A stretch of 64,000 bases of DNA from Gigaspora rosea (GCA_003550325.1 QKWP01000125.1:41663-105662), one strand, 5' to 3'. Shown: positions 33,516 through 46,149, numbered from the stretch's first letter. Notes: generated by a model from the sequence alone, not told the origin. Numbers and translations are program-made.

Positions 33516-34988
33516 ATGGACTCTGAACAACTTTATACACTTGGATACAATTATTGTTATGGTATTGGTGTTGAGAAAGACGAAAAGAAGGGTTTTGAAT
33601 ATTATATAAAAGCAGCTGAATTAGGAAATTCAAATGCGATGAATGATGTTGGTGTTTGTTATTATAATGGAACTGGAGTAGAAAGAAATTACCAGAAATC
33701 ATTTGAATATTGTAAGAGATCTGCTGATTTGGGTAATGCTAAAGGAATGTGCGTTGTTGGTATCCGTTATGAAAATGGAGAATGGGTTGATAAGATTATA
33801 ATAAAGCATTTGAAGACTATAAAAAATCGGCCAATATGGGTATTAAAGAAGCAATGTATAATATCGCTCGATGGTGTCGGTACAAAGAGAGATATTCAGA
33901 GTGCAAATTATTGGTTCAAAAAGAACAGAAGTCTTTTGAAAACAAAAATCACCAGATCATATTAATCTTGAACTTAAGAGAATATTGGACGATGAGAGGT
34001 TTAAATTATACTGGATTGATTATAATGAGTTTAGAGATATCCGAGAACTTGGAAAAGGAGGATTCGCAACTGTATATAGTGCAAAATGGTTCGATAGAAT
34101 TAATAGTACATGGAAAGGTGTTGCACTTAAAGTGATTCATAATTCAAACGAAAATGAGCAAAAATTATCCAGGAATTGAAAAATTACAGTGAAATTGGTT
34201 ACGAAAATCCTTCATTCTTGAACTGTTATGGAGTGTCAAGAAATGATTGTGGTGATTATATTATTGTTATGGGGATTGCGCGAAAAGGATCGTTACGACA
34301 AAACCTTCTAGAAGTATCACAATTAGAATGGAGGGATAAATTGAATATTTTGAACGGAATAGTTATTGATCTTGAGTCAATTCATTCGAAAGAATTCGTT
34401 CACAGAGATTTACACAGCGGGAATATTTTGCATGAAGATCATTTGCAAAGCGTATATATTACCGATCTTGGACTTTGTAAAATGAAAAGGAAGGAAAAAT
34501 TTGTGGCATTCTTCCATATATAGCACCTGAGGTTTTAGTTGGCCAACCGTATACTAAAGCATCAGATATTTACAGTCTTGGAGTTATCATGACAGAGAGA
34601 TTTCGACCGGACAAAGAGCATTTGATGGAATTCCGTTTGATAATTATCTTGTGACAAGAATTATCGATGGATTAAGACCTAAATGTTTAGGACCTGATTG
34701 CTATATTAATTTGGCTACGAGGTGTATGGATAAAGAATTTAATAAACGACCTACTTCAACAGAAATTATTGAAATAATCACACGATGGTTAGATGAAATA
34801 GATCAGGAAAATGATAATGAAATCAAAAAACAAATTTTGGGATTAAACCAGAACCGAATAAACAAATACATTCACATGATGTATATACTAGCAAGATATA
34901 TGATACGAAAAAATTATCCGAATATATTAGCAGACCAATTAGTATTATAGAATTTTCGAGCAATTTCTCAAATTTAGAATTAAATTAA
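33516..34988 (+). pseudogene. Sel1-repeat protein kinase, module copy 2
   Basis: Starts at ATG 33516 (MDSEQLYTLGYNYCYGIGV). The upstream A-run replaces the leader ATG seen at 27405. About three Sel1 repeats (x-LGNSNAMNDVGVCYYNGTGV type) are followed by a kinase domain with loop GKGGFATVY, LKVIHNS, catalytic HRDLHSGN, DLG in place of DFG, and YIAPE region. Compared with copy 3 it has frame changes near 33790, 33960, 34165, 34490 and 34595; the tail ends at 34986-34988. Sel1 repeats mediate protein contacts, and Sel1-kinases are a hallmark expansion of AM fungi. With five frame changes it is a pseudogene unless the assembly is poor. Confidence 0.85.
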
Positions 34989-37590
34989 ACTAGCGTCATT
35001 ATCATATTAAAATAAGGTAAGAAATAATTTCAATAAATGCAGTTAATCAACTCCATCAAATAAGAAATTAACATGCTATTTTGGTTTATACGGTGTAATA
35101 CAATTATTAAGGTCGTTCTCAAGTGCCTCAATTAATGAGTCAAAAGTTTCAGAAAATAAATTTTATTTAGTGGAAAAAATTTAAAATTGATTAAGAGTGA
35201 TTATTATTAAGATGATTATGCGTAACTTAATAAAGCTTATTACACAATAAAATCATTTTTTATTAGCGATAGGTTTAAATGAATTTTTCATTTTAATCAA
35301 CAAACTTTTTCAACAAACATCCTTTTTTTTATACTGCTTTTGAAAGTTTTACGATTAATAAAATATTCAAAGATATCATTCAAGCAACTTTGTCATGGGT
35401 CGTCATTCTTGACATCAACAATTACTACTGTATTAACTATTCCGTTTTTCACATTAATAACTTTTATGAAAATACAACAATCGGGAGGCCCAAATTAAAA
35501 TAATGATTATATTTGTAATTTTGATTGCGAATTTGACAAATAATAAAAAAATCAATAACAGATAAGGACCGCTAAAGTATCGATTTCAGTGTTTATTTAG
35601 ATTGATCATAATAAATGAGCACTTGTACGATCACTCACTAATCACTTTGAAAATATGCTTGATAAGATTTCAATTACGTCATATATCGCATATTTGTAAA
35701 TATAATTATACTTGAGCACTATTATAATCACTTGCTAATCATATTGAGAACTACCTATGCCAAAGCCAGTGAGTTGAAAATGCTAAGCAAACTATCTGTA
35801 TGTTCATGAAGGAAGGCAATGAATATTTCCTTCCGGTAAGGAAAACTGTAAACAAATTATTACTTTAATCAACAAAATATTTGGCTGATGAAAAAAAAAA
35901 AACCAATTTATGTTATTTTATTTATCCATTTTTCTACTCTATTTTTCAATTTTCAGTAATTAATAGCTTATAAAATCACTTAAGATCAATTTTGGGCATG
36001 AAAGTCAAGTAATCCTATCGACTGGATTTTCAATTACAGTTTGGGATAACGAATATCCGCTACTGAATACAGAAACTGTAGTTGGTAAGTTCGTATTTGT
36101 TGGTATGAATTATAAAAAGAATGTCGCAAGGCTACATATCCTGTTTATTGAAAATCAAATAATATTTATTATAATAGGGTCGCTGGTGGAGGGCCGGTGA
36201 AATCGAAAAGAACCTATTTTTAGAAATATATTTATTGTAAGTAATATTAAATCACCACCATATAATAAAGCATTGGATGCTTTTTATAAAACCCCATATG
36301 CTGGTACCAGTGGCAGTCGCATTTACGCTTATTATAAGAGACAGACATAATATAAAATTAAGAGCGACATATTTTCTAGAATTAAAATAGAACGTTCGGA
36401 TACATATCAAGAGAGTTTGATAAGATATTTATTAAGTTTATTTTATATTGGAAAGCTAATTAGAGAATTTCACATTATTAATTTTTCAATGCTAAATATT
36501 AAAAGATATTCTTTTTCAAAATTTTAAACTATTTAAAATATAAAAAAAATACAGTCTTTAGAAGAGTTATCTTTAAAATGTTAAAATTTTTTTTGCAACA
36601 TCACAAAATATTTTATAATAAAAAACAAATAAGCTGTTAAATTTTTTTTATATATTTTTTTATACTCTTTTGGGATGTTACCAAGGACGCCATTAGAGTT
36701 CGTAAACAGCGAAGTTAAATAGGTTTTAATTCATTAGTATTAAACCCATATCATATGTAGTAATTATTTACGCATATATATTTAATCAAAAATTATTTCT
36801 GTTATAAGTTCAATTTATAAATTTATTATTATAATTGTAAACCAGTATTTTTATATTAGATACTCGTATATATTTGATTATAAAGTTTTATTTAATAATT
36901 CTAAGATGGATTATAATAATTCGTACATTAGAGTGAAATATAAATTGGCAATTTGTTATAAGCTCATTATCATATTTGCAGTGAGACCGTAACTAATGTA
37001 TTATGAACTTCCCGAGAAATAAGGCATATAAAGTTGTTCTGTGCCCACAAAGATCGAAAAAATCTTGATTTTTTTTCTTTTTTGAATGGTCTATTACTTT
37101 TTAAAAATTTGTATAATTGCTAAAAAATAAGCCAATGCAACCTAGTAATTATAGTCTACTTGGCGTTAATTAATAAATTGACGTGGGTTGTAAAACCATA
37201 AATAGATAAAACCGGAGAAGACAATCGATTGTTTTTAAATACTAGCATGAATATCATAAAATTAAATATACACCAAAATCGATCGATTTGAAATAGTCGG
37301 CCTAACCGATTTTTAAATATCGGCTCAATTGATTTCATAAGTTTAGGTTAGCTGTTGCATAGTTATAAACAAATAAAGATCAAGTCAATAAAATATATTC
37401 CAAACTTTATATATTGCTTTTTGCAAAAAGTGTGACAAACATTTTTTGAATTTTATGAATTCTTCATATTGCCATTGTTATAAGAAACGCTTTTTGATAT
37501 GTAGTACAATCGTCAATTAACCTTGCACTACCATATTGCGTAATAATGTCAACGTCTTGATTAACCAAATCATTAACGTAAATTTTTTAT
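34989..37590 (+). repeat. Downstream block shared by module copies 2 and 3
   Basis: This block matches 56769-59155 almost throughout, with many short indels. It includes the word GGGATGTT-CCAAGG and long AT-rich spacers. Apart from the exon-like piece at 35967-36084, nothing coding is seen. Homology ends just before the BTB remnant at 37602. Confidence 0.8.
35967..36084 (+). other. Exon-like segment of unknown function
   Basis: It is open for 39 codons between an acceptor (AATAG) and a strong donor (GGTAAGT). It reads GHESQVILSTGFSITVWDNE in its middle. The counterpart at 57655-57772 has the same length, the same splice borders and only about four substitutions, two of them silent, whereas flanking DNA has frequent indels. 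I do not recognise the protein. Confidence 0.35.
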
Positions 37591-37601
37591 ACTTAATTAA
37601 A

Positions 37602-38500
37602 ATGGAACTAAAATTCTTTGAAAAGCTATCAAATAATTATATTGAATTACTTATGATGAAGAAGATTTCAATATAATAATTAATGTTAGAGAATCTCCAG
37701 ACATAAAGGTATTCCGAGCACATACAGCAATTTTAAAATACAGATTTTTTATATTTTCATAATGAATTGATGAATCTTGGTAAAGACAAGAATAATATTA
37801 AAACACTTAAACAATTTGTTATTATTATTAAGTAAGTTATTTTAATTTATATTATGTATGATTCATAATTTATATTATGTACAAGAAAAAATCTAAAGTT
37901 ATACGTAAATTTTATCAAAAGTATATATGCGGAGGAACCGTCTTACTTGAAAAACATGATGCATAATTTATTTTCGAGCTCATGCTTATTGCTTACAAGC
38001 TTCTTTTTAATGAATTGGGCAGCAACTTCAAACTCACTTAATTGAAAAAGGAGCTCATTGGCTTCGTTTACATTTTAATCGTATTTATCAAAAAAGCTCT
38101 CAGGATAATAGGCTTCAAGATTTACAAAATTGGTGTGATGAATGGTGGTGAAGTATCCTAATAAGATTTTTTGATTCTGAAGAATTCTTCACACTTCAAG
38201 AAAATACTTCAGAATCACTTATTAGTCGTGATGATTTTGCCGATGAAATTCTTGGTGGGTATAATCCTATTGGTTGGGATAGTCAATATTTTGATCAATT
38301 CAGGGATGACAATGATAACTTTATTTTTCATTGAAAAATGGATGTACCCTAACTTCAATCAAGATGACAACTGTCAGACTGATAAAGAATGTGCATATGA
38401 AAAAATTATCAGAGATGTAGCTATATACGATCAAACGAGTTTATTGTCATAGTTTTCAGCAGAGGAATATGGAATATTTCAAATTATCAAAAAATTCTAA
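37602..38500 (+). pseudogene. BTB/BACK-TLDc protein remnant, copy C
   Basis: It begins with a BTB start (ATG 37602, MELKFFEKLSNNYIELL, then DFNIIINVRESPDIKVFRAH), the only plus-strand BTB domain in the window. A degraded linker follows, then the BACK part near 37990-38210, and after a large internal deletion the TLDc end (GGYNPIGWDSQYF at 38255, then CAYEKIIRDVAIYD and AEEYGIFQIIKKF). There are several frameshifts. The 3' flank matches that of the chimera at 28675. Confidence 0.8.
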
Positions 38501-38509
38501 AAATTTTAT

Positions 38510-39170
38510 CTCAATTAATAATTCATAGAAAAAATGGCATTATTAAATTTTTGAATAATACTTTACAATAAAACCGATAAATAAAAAAAATTTCTATTGT
38601 AAAATAATAGGTGTCGGATAATTGTACAAGTTAATTCTTTTATAATGAACCTTTTCTATAATGAATTCTGATTCAAAAATTTTATATTAGTTCGTATAAG
38701 AAGTGATATGATTTCTTAAAACATAACTTAAAGACAATAACTTTAAATTGCAAAGACTTTTTTTTACATCCAGAAACATAAGCTCATTAAGAAAGCTAAC
38801 TGAAATTGCATTTTGCCGTACATTTTGTAAGATTGTTGAACAACACAATCGCTCGAAATTATGAATAAAATTTAAGGTCAGATAGCAAAAATGTTTGTAG
38901 GAAAAATAAGTAGTCAAATAACTGTGGATTTGCAACGTAATGCGACTGAAATTAAAAGTTAAAGCGTATAAATAATTATGTTAGCAGCGCGACATGCGTG
39001 CCGCGCAGGACCAGTACGATCATGTGTGACATGTAAATTTATAGTATAAGGGATAGCTATGCAGCGCGTGACGCCACGCAAGGTCGGGTACTCGCAAGTT
39101 CAAGTTCATACTCAAGCTGCCTATATAAACTCGTAACAAAAGATATAACCTTTTTATGATCTTAGTAATT
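38510..39170. other. Intergenic region
   Basis: The start is shared with 28680-28830 (after the chimera). A short GC-richer patch at 39000-39120 holds GCGCGACATGCGTGCCGCGC-type words. No gene seen. Confidence 0.45.
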
Positions 39171-39328
39171 CGATTTTATTAATCACGTGTAATTACAGTA
39201 TTAACCAGAAAATACCTGCATCTATCAATATATTAGAAGGATCATGGCATAAAACCATGAAGGTCGAGGTGACAAATCGGAGTAATTCCATAAAATCTTC
39301 TCATATATTTGACAAGATCTCCAAATTA

Positions 39329-39570
39329 GGTTACGCAAAGTTAATTTTTGTTTTGCATAACACGCCGACCCAATTTTTCCAATTGTGCTAATTGTTCTGT
39401 TTTTGCTGTTAATTTTTCCTTCGGTATTGATCCTAACTTTTCAGAATTACCTGATAGATTCAAAAAAACTTTCTGTTTCTGATTCCATGTTATGAAAAAA
39501 AAAATAGACCCATTGATTAGAATTTTGGAACGCCATGTTATATAAAACGAAAAATTAACTTTGCGTGGCC
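39329..39570. repeat. GGCCACGC-type MITE, triplication unit 1
   Basis: 242 bp with TA on both sides (39327-39328, 39571-39572). The TIR of about 35 bp reads GGTTACGCAAAGTTAATTTT on the left; the right end closes with AACTTTGCGTGGCC. Confidence 0.85.
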
Positions 39571-39961
39571 TAAAATGGGTTATTAATTTTTTTCTACTTA
39601 TTAGATAAGGTTGAATTTGTTTACCTATCGAAGCATTAATATCTAGTTCTACACATAAGGAGCAAAGAGATTTTGTTCTTCAAGTTCTAGCTGTGGTTCA
39701 AAGTCGTAATGAAAAAATATGAATTTAAACAGCTTAATGAGTAATAGCATTAGTATTGCATCATTTTTGAAATTAATAATTATTAACATCATGATAAATC
39801 GATTTCATTAATCACGTGTAATTATAGTATTAACCAGAAAATACCTGCATCTATCAATATATTAGAAGGATCATGGCATAAAACCATGAAGGTCGAGGTG
39901 ACAAATCGAAATGTAATTTAATAAAATCTTTGATCTTATATTTGACAAGATCTCCAAATTA

Positions 39962-40213
39962 GGCCATGCAAAGTTAATTTTTTGTTTTGTATAACCCACC
40001 AACCCAATTTTTCAAAAAAAATTGTTTTTTTTTAAATTCCAATTGTGCTAATTGTTCTGTTTTTGCTGTTAATTTTTCCTTCGGTATCTCTTCTAATTTT
40101 CTGTAAATTCGAAAAAAACAGTTTCTGATTCTATGTTATAAAAAAAAATTGACCTGCCAACTAGAATTTTGGAATGCCATGTTATCTAAAACTAAAAATT
40201 AACATTGCATGTC
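39962..40213. repeat. GGCCACGC-type MITE, triplication unit 2
   Basis: Same position as in unit 1, TA-flanked. The left TIR is well kept (GGCCATGCAAAGTTAA); the right end is decayed (AACATTGCATGTC). Confidence 0.8.
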
Positions 40214-40610
40214 TAAAATGGGTTATTAATTTTTTCTACTTATTAGATAAGGTTGAATCTGTTTACCTATAGAAGCGTTAATATCTAGTTCTACGTATAA
40301 AGGCAAAGTGTATTTGTTCCTTCAAGGTCTTGCTGCATTCAAAAATGTGATGAAAAAATATGGATTTAAACAATTTAATGAGTAATAGCATTAGTATTGT
40401 ATCATTTTTGAAATTAATAATCATTAACGTCATGATGATAGATCGATTTCATTAATCACATGTCATGTAATTGCAGTATTAACAGAAAATACTTGCATCT
40501 ATCAATATATTAGAAGGATCATAGCATAAAACCATGAAGGTTGAGGTGACAAATCGAAATGTAATACCATAAAATCTTCTAATCTTATATTTGACAAGAT
40601 CTCCAAATTA

Positions 40611-40858
40611 TGACATGCGCCAACACAATTTTTCAAAAAAAAATTTATTTTTTTTAAATTTCAATTGTGCTAATTGTTCTGTTTTTGCTGTTAATTTTAC
40701 TTTGGTATCACCGATATTGACCCTAATTTTTTGGAATTACCCTATAGATTTGAAAAAAACTTTAGTTTCTGATTCCATGTTATGAAAAAAAATTGACCCG
40801 CTGACTAAAATTTTGGAACGCCATGTTATTTAAAAAATAAAATTAACTTTGCGTGACC
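40611..40858. repeat. GGCCACGC-type MITE, triplication unit 3
   Basis: Same position as in units 1 and 2. The left TIR is shortened by a deletion (TGACATGCGCC), the right TIR is kept (AACTTTGCGTGACC). Confidence 0.8.
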
Positions 40859-41099
40859 TAAATGGGTTATTAATTTTTTTTTACTTATTAGATAAGATTG
40901 AATCTGTTTACCTATCGAAGCATTAATATCTAGTTCTACATATAAGGAGCGAAGAGTTTTGTTTCTACAAAGTCTTGCTATGGTTCAAAGTCGTGATGCA
41001 AGAATGAATTTAAACAATTTAATGAGCAATAGCATTAGTATTGCATCATTTTTGAAATTAATAATCATTAACGCCATAATGATAAATCGAAATTAATAA

Positions 41100-41720
41100 T
41101 GCCTCAATTTCACACATCGATTGTTAAAATTATGTCACATTACATATTAGTCAAAAAAATTCTGCTACAATCTTACTTGACACATAATACGTGATTAAGG
41201 TTGTTAATTTTGCATGAAATTGTGATTTCTATCGTGAATTACTGTAAAAATTTGTTACAAACCCTCGCTATTTAGTGACTACAGTATATATAGTAGTTAA
41301 AATTGAGCCAATTTGCATTAAGGTCATCGTTAGTCACTGTAAAAAAATTTGTTACAAACCTCACTCATTATTCCAGTAGCATGCAGCACGTAAATATGGA
41401 ATAGACCATCATGGTTTATATCAAAATGGCGAAAATGTGAATTAGTTTGTATTAATGTTATCGTAATTTCTATCGTGAATTACTATAAAAAATTCTGTTA
41501 CAAACTTACCTGACAGATAATACATTTTAAAGTTGAATTTGTATCAAAATTATTGTGGCTTCTATCAAAAATTGCTGTAATAAATTCTCGTGCAAAACTT
41601 GCTTGTTATTCTATAATCACAATATGTAGTCAGGGTTGAGTTAGTTCGCGTTGAAATTATTGTAGTTTCTATCATGAGCTACTGTACCTTACCATTCTAG
41701 CGATACACAGTATGTGACTC
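41100..41720 (+). repeat. Degenerate tandem repeat, period about 100-130 bp
   Basis: Five diverged copies of a unit around ATTTCTATCGTGAATTACTG and TTTGTTACAAAC occur near 41226, 41330, 41470, 41565 and 41660. No coding frame. It directly follows the triplication. Confidence 0.6.
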
Positions 41721-42105
41721 ACTAATGCATGTTATTAATGCTATCCATATCTCAGTTTATCCAATTTCCAATTTCATAATGTGCGGATAACGAGCGGAAA
41801 TCAAAATTTTAAATTTCAAAGTTGCAAAATGCGTGTAATGATCAAAGTTGTTTTTTTTTTTAAAACAAAAATAAATAGTAAGTGGCAACTGATTATAATT
41901 CACAGTAATATGAAATATGACGAATTTATTCGACATTAATAATAATTACAGATCGTTATCTTATTTTAATTTTCTCACGGTTTTTAGAAATTTTTTTTTA
42001 TAAGCGGCACCAATTATCGTTATTATACACTTAGAGTACTGTACATAAAAAATTAGTAGATATGACCAATCAAAATCATTTTAAAGGCTACATTTACTAA
42101 TAGAG

Positions 42106-42333
42106 ATGTCACGTTGCGATATTTGTCAGGCATATAGATTTAACAATCATATGCATGTTCGAGAATGTCGCAATAATTACCTTTTAAAGATTTTAGATGA
42201 TGTAATAGGAATGCACAATGATCAACATTCTTTAAATGAACTAGTGACAATAATCATTATACGTATTAAAATAGAAAATCATATAATTATTTCCAAAAAT
42301 GAACAAACAAAATCATTATTCCTACTTAAATAG
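42106..42333 (+). CDS. Hypothetical 75-aa frame
   Basis: MSRCDICQAYRFNNHMHVRE is followed by a hydrophilic then Ile-rich stretch. The N-terminus has C-x2-C and H-x-H...C spacing that could bind zinc, but the frame is short and AT-driven towards its end. I do not recognise a family. It could be the start of a truncated gene. Confidence 0.25.
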   Translation: MSRCDICQAYRFNNHMHVRECRNNYLLKILDDVIGMHNDQHSLNELVTIIIIRIKIENHIIISKNEQTKSLFLLK

Positions 42334-42419
42334 GATTTTTTTTGAAGAATCAGCATAAGCGACATCAAAAACGTATATTAACATCATCTTGAAATATACC
42401 ATAAACGGAAAAAAGGAGA

Positions 42420-42515
42420 TAACCATAGTACCTTCCAAAATAGGAAAAAATATAGCGCACCAAAAAGTTGAACGGAACCATCCCTCCACATTTCATGTGA
42501 TCGTACTGGTATTAA
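42420..42515 (+). repeat. Dispersed repeat shared with 1438-1530
   Basis: Contains ACCAAAAAGTTGAACGGAAC and the flanking phrase TCATGTGATCGT, matching 1438-1530 in the same orientation with few differences. Confidence 0.65.
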
Positions 42516-42749
42516 TCCTAAATAACGTTTACAATATTGAACTTTATTAATCAAATTTTATTGATGATATGCAGCAGTAGCGTACATCGGTGCGATTGAT
42601 GCACTAGCTGAGACCGGCTATGCACCCGGAAATAGCAACCACAATTTGCGCCGGGTATAACCATCATCAGCGTCATTTGTAATATGTATCATCAGCCGGT
42701 GGTTTCCCACACTGCACAAAGCAGGCCGACTGGGAAATGCAAGTGAGGA

Positions 42750-42804
42750 AATGATAGAATCACGTGGGAATCACGTGTCTTCCAAAGTTTATGATTCTAT
42801 CATT
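42750..42804. repeat. Inverted repeat beside the gap
   Basis: AATGATAGAATCA and TGATTCTATCATT are perfect 13-bp arms around a 29-bp loop that itself contains two CACGTG words. It is followed by a long T-run and the gap. Confidence 0.6.
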
Positions 42805-42814
42805 TGTTCACTAC

Positions 42815-42848
<34 letters not shown>

Positions 42849-43430
42849 NNNNNNNNNNNNNNNNNNNNNNNNNNNNNNNNNNNNNNNNNNNNNNNNNNNN
42901 NNNNNNNNNNNNNNNNNNNNNNNNNNNNNNNNNNNNNNNNNNNNNNNNNNNNNNNNNNNNNNNNNNNNNNNNNNNNNNNNNNNNNNNNNNNNNNNNNNNN
43001 NNNNNNNNNNNNNNNNNNNNNNNNNNNNNNNNNNNNNNNNNNNNNNNNNNNNNNNNNNNNNNNNNNNNNNNNNNNNNNNNNNNNNNNNNNNNNNNNNNNN
43101 NNNNNNNNNNNNNNNNNNNNNNNNNNNNNNNNNNNNNNNNNNNNNNNNNNNNNNNNNNNNNNNNNNNNNNNNNNNNNNNNNNNNNNNNNNNNNNNNNNNN
43201 NNNNNNNNNNNNNNNNNNNNNNNNNNNNNNNNNNNNNNNNNNNNNNNNNNNNNNNNNNNNNNNNNNNNNNNNNNNNNNNNNNNNNNNNNNNNNNNNNNNN
43301 NNNNNNNNNNNNNNNNNNNNNNNNNNNNNNNNNNNNNNNNNNNNNNNNNNNNNNNNNNNNNNNNNNNNNNNNNNNNNNNNNNNNNNNNNNNNNNNNNNNN
43401 NNNNNNNNNNNNNNNNNNNNNNNNNNNNNN
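42849..43430. other. Assembly gap (582 N)
   Basis: Bordered by T-runs on both sides. Frames called through it are artefacts. Confidence 0.99.
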
Positions 43431-43449
43431 TTTTTTTTTTTTTTTTTTT

Positions 43450-44214
43450 TGTATTTGAAACGTTTCATATTCTGATACGGAAAATTAAGATAACCCATTT
43501 TTTACTTCAGATTGCCAATTTGTGGACCGCGATCAAAATAGAAATGAATTGCATATCTTGGGTCTTTTATATGACGAGAATTTCATCAGTACTATTAACC
43601 TTTATAATTAGCAGTGTTTGCTTGCTAATCACATAAATTCCGAAATGGTTCTCTGGTAAAACCATTTCTGGATCCACGAAGAAGTAATTAAACTCATATG
43701 GGTTTATTTATTACAGAATATGCTTTAGCCTTTTATCAACCCATGACGCATTTCGGCTGCATGCCTTTCGTTAATAACAGTTCAGTTGCTCTTGAAGGTA
43801 CTTTAGGTGTTAAATTATTATTAGCCTTTAAAGCTAGAAAATTTTTATTAATCCTGTTCGTAGGATTGGATAATAAACCAGGGTTTTGACTAATTCCCGT
43901 TCGATGACGTAATTCTATATTTTCTTTTCTTCCATTTGTAAATCATCTCGTTTGATAGTGAAATTAATGCATTTTCGGGGGCGAGATGGAATCTTCCGAC
44001 TTGAAAAGTTTATCTGGATATTGGATTCGTTTCAATTAAATGAGTTTTACGATATTTAACTAATTCTTTAAGAGGAAACTCGCGAGCAGCACGCATGCAT
44101 TCAACAATAAATGATGTGTCTTGGTTTTCTATTAGATCACTCATTAAAATCCTTTTTATCGTCAAGAAGTTCAAGGTAATCATTTGAAAGTCTTTCGAAG
44201 AGTTTTGTTGCCAT
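43450..44214 (-). pseudogene. BTB/BACK-TLDc protein remnant, copy D (minus)
   Basis: On the minus strand the start at 44214 reads MATKLFERLSNDYLELLDDK, matching the BTB start of 37602. Then come ECMRAAREFPLKELVKY, a BACK-like piece, a TLDc start (NPYEFNYFF) near 43710 and the family's end SEYETF near 43460. At least four frame changes and a deletion of most of the BTB fold are evident. The end abuts the T-run at 43450. The plus-strand frame 43698-43889 is a shadow. Confidence 0.65.
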
Positions 44215-44399
44215 TTCGATATTAGTTGTCTAGAAACGACCTGAAATCATCGCGAGTTCGTACTTAAATGTAGCACACTTGGCTGTCATATCATCTGTTT
44301 TCACTCCAATTGTAATATAAACGTTTGGATGCCCAATTCTTGTCCTTCTTGGACAAAAGACGGCAATCAACCGCGTAATCGAGCTTATGATAAGGTGTA

Positions 44400-45770
44400 C
44401 GCTCACCTATGGATGGATTTTTCATTTTTGTAGAATAATGTATAACTCAATGCTTTGTTTCGCATGCAGAATCCGATTAATGCTTTAGAATTTTTCCTTT
44501 TATCAAGATGATCAATTTACAGCTTTTTTTTAAGAAAAAAGGTGCTTTGCAATAATTAAGAAAATGTCAACATATTGTGATCCGGATAAATATGCCCCGG
44601 AGGCACGTAGTCACCGAGGTGGCGTAGTATAGGTTTGACGGTTGTGTTGATCCTTTTTTTTTTTTTTCTGATAAGTGGCATAAGCGGTACGATTGTTTGC
44701 TATAATTACTTGTTCACGTGATTCTACCGTCACGTTGTCCGGTTGTTTCTCGACGTACTAAGGACTCCTGTGGTTGTTCTATCCAGCTCTCCCAACGTAC
44801 CATGGATAGTTGTGGTTATTGTGCATCTGGCTTAGGTTCCAAGTGGTAGACTCCAATCAAGGTTCTAAGAAGCGCGTCTCTTTTGACTAAGCCTGAACGC
44901 CGATTGGTTGTTGATAATTGCTGTGTACTAGTATTGTTAGTCCTGGAAGGTTGACGGCTGTTGTCAATATGAATTCAACCAAACGTCCCTTAATTCAAGA
45001 TATTGCAATGTTGGTGGTAAATTTTCAGCAAACTGCATTATACGGACTTCCAGTATATTAATAATGAACCATAGCATGAGAAATTGAAGATATTGTAAAT
45101 TACTAATAAGCTCTAGAAGTCGTGTGGAAAATTCAATATTCGAAATGTTGAGGTATGTAATGATTGAGCAGAAGGATTTAAGTGCTTCTAATAATAACGA
45201 TTCTTCCCGAATTTCATCATCTGATCCTTCATGTTTTTAATCGTTTTAGTAATGTCGCAGTCTTTTCAACTGTTATATATTATAACTTCTTGTAAAAAGG
45301 AGGTTGTTTGTTTTTTTTTTTTGACTTTCTAAAGTTGAAATGATGCCATGGAAATTTATAGGGCATTCGCCTCCAGTCATGAATAACCTAAGTTGATCTT
45401 GTAATTTAATAATACATATAATAGCATCCAAAGATAATGATGAAGTCACGAGAATATTGTTTCATTTTGTCATGTCGTTGTTGATGTAACTGTGTACTGA
45501 TATAGTCTCTAGACCGATCTTTATTGTTTTTGGGAAAATTCTACTTCTGTCCCCAATTCTTTTAAAATGAATTTTTCCTCTTCACCATGATGAAATATTT
45601 AGGAATGAATGAGTATCTATTGAACGAAAACTGGATCTTGCCAGGGTATAGGTATTGTCATTTTGCACCAATGTCGACTTACAAATGCACACGAGTATAA
45701 GGAATGAAATTCATTATTTAAATTATTAAGAGTATTCTCGGCATATCATTCATACGTATTTTGATGCCAT
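44400..45770 (-). pseudogene. F-box/LRR protein remnant A
   Basis: Reading on the minus strand from about 45770, an F-box-like start (NTLNNLNNEFHSLYSCAF, then VSRHWCKMTIPIPWQDP) is followed by a middle part (IICIIKLQDQLRLFMTGG near 45400) and an LRR segment (SFCSIITYLNISNIEFSTRL, then ENLPPTLQYLELR near 45000). After an interruption of about 450 bp comes a family C-terminus (ALIGFCMRNKALSY near 44460). F-box proteins recruit substrates to SCF ubiquitin ligases and are greatly expanded in Rhizophagus. Stops and frameshifts are frequent. The interrupting DNA (44520-44960) is less AT-rich and probably inserted. Confidence 0.65.
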
Positions 45771-46149
45771 AAGAGTAGAAAGGTGTTTTAGGAAGGTGTT
45801 AAAATTTTTCACCGTTTGTTGTTATGCAACGTAGAGTTGTGTGAAAATGCACCAATCAGATGACTTACGTACGTATGTACTTTGGCACATCCAATTTGGA
45901 ATTCGACTTTGATTTTAGTTTAAATCGATAATCCATATAATCATAATTTCTCCAGTGTTTCGCCGCTTCGCCGTAGGACATGACTCGAGGCATGCACGAA
46001 TGTTGTAATAATAAGGATGATTCGTGAGTGATTTAGCCATGCTATACTGATCAACTTCGATCTCATGCTTTAATAAATTAAATGTTTAATATTTATCTAG
46101 TAAGTTGTGAATGAATATGCTATGTTTAAGGCGATTCGGAACAGTTTTT

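Larger units (their letters stand above)
39171..41088 (+). repeat. Tandem triplication, units of about 640 bp
   Basis: Three direct units: 39171-39799, 39800-40443 and 40444-41088. Each starts CGATT(T/C)-ATTAATCACGTG, contains AAGGATCAT-GCATAAAACC, then the GGCCACGC-type MITE at the same position, then a GGGTTATTAATTTTTT...GAAGC-TTAATATCTAGTTC segment. Because the MITE sits identically in all three, it inserted before the triplication. No coding frame persists through the units. Confidence 0.9.

Noticed and set aside
43698..43889. 63-codon plus-strand frame
   Set aside because: Antisense of the minus-strand TLDc remnant, which explains the sequence better.
44573..44670. Possible tRNA-derived SINE head (TGGCGTAGTATAGG resembling an A box, followed by a T-run)
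   Set aside because: No convincing B box, no second copy and no target duplication; too weak to call.
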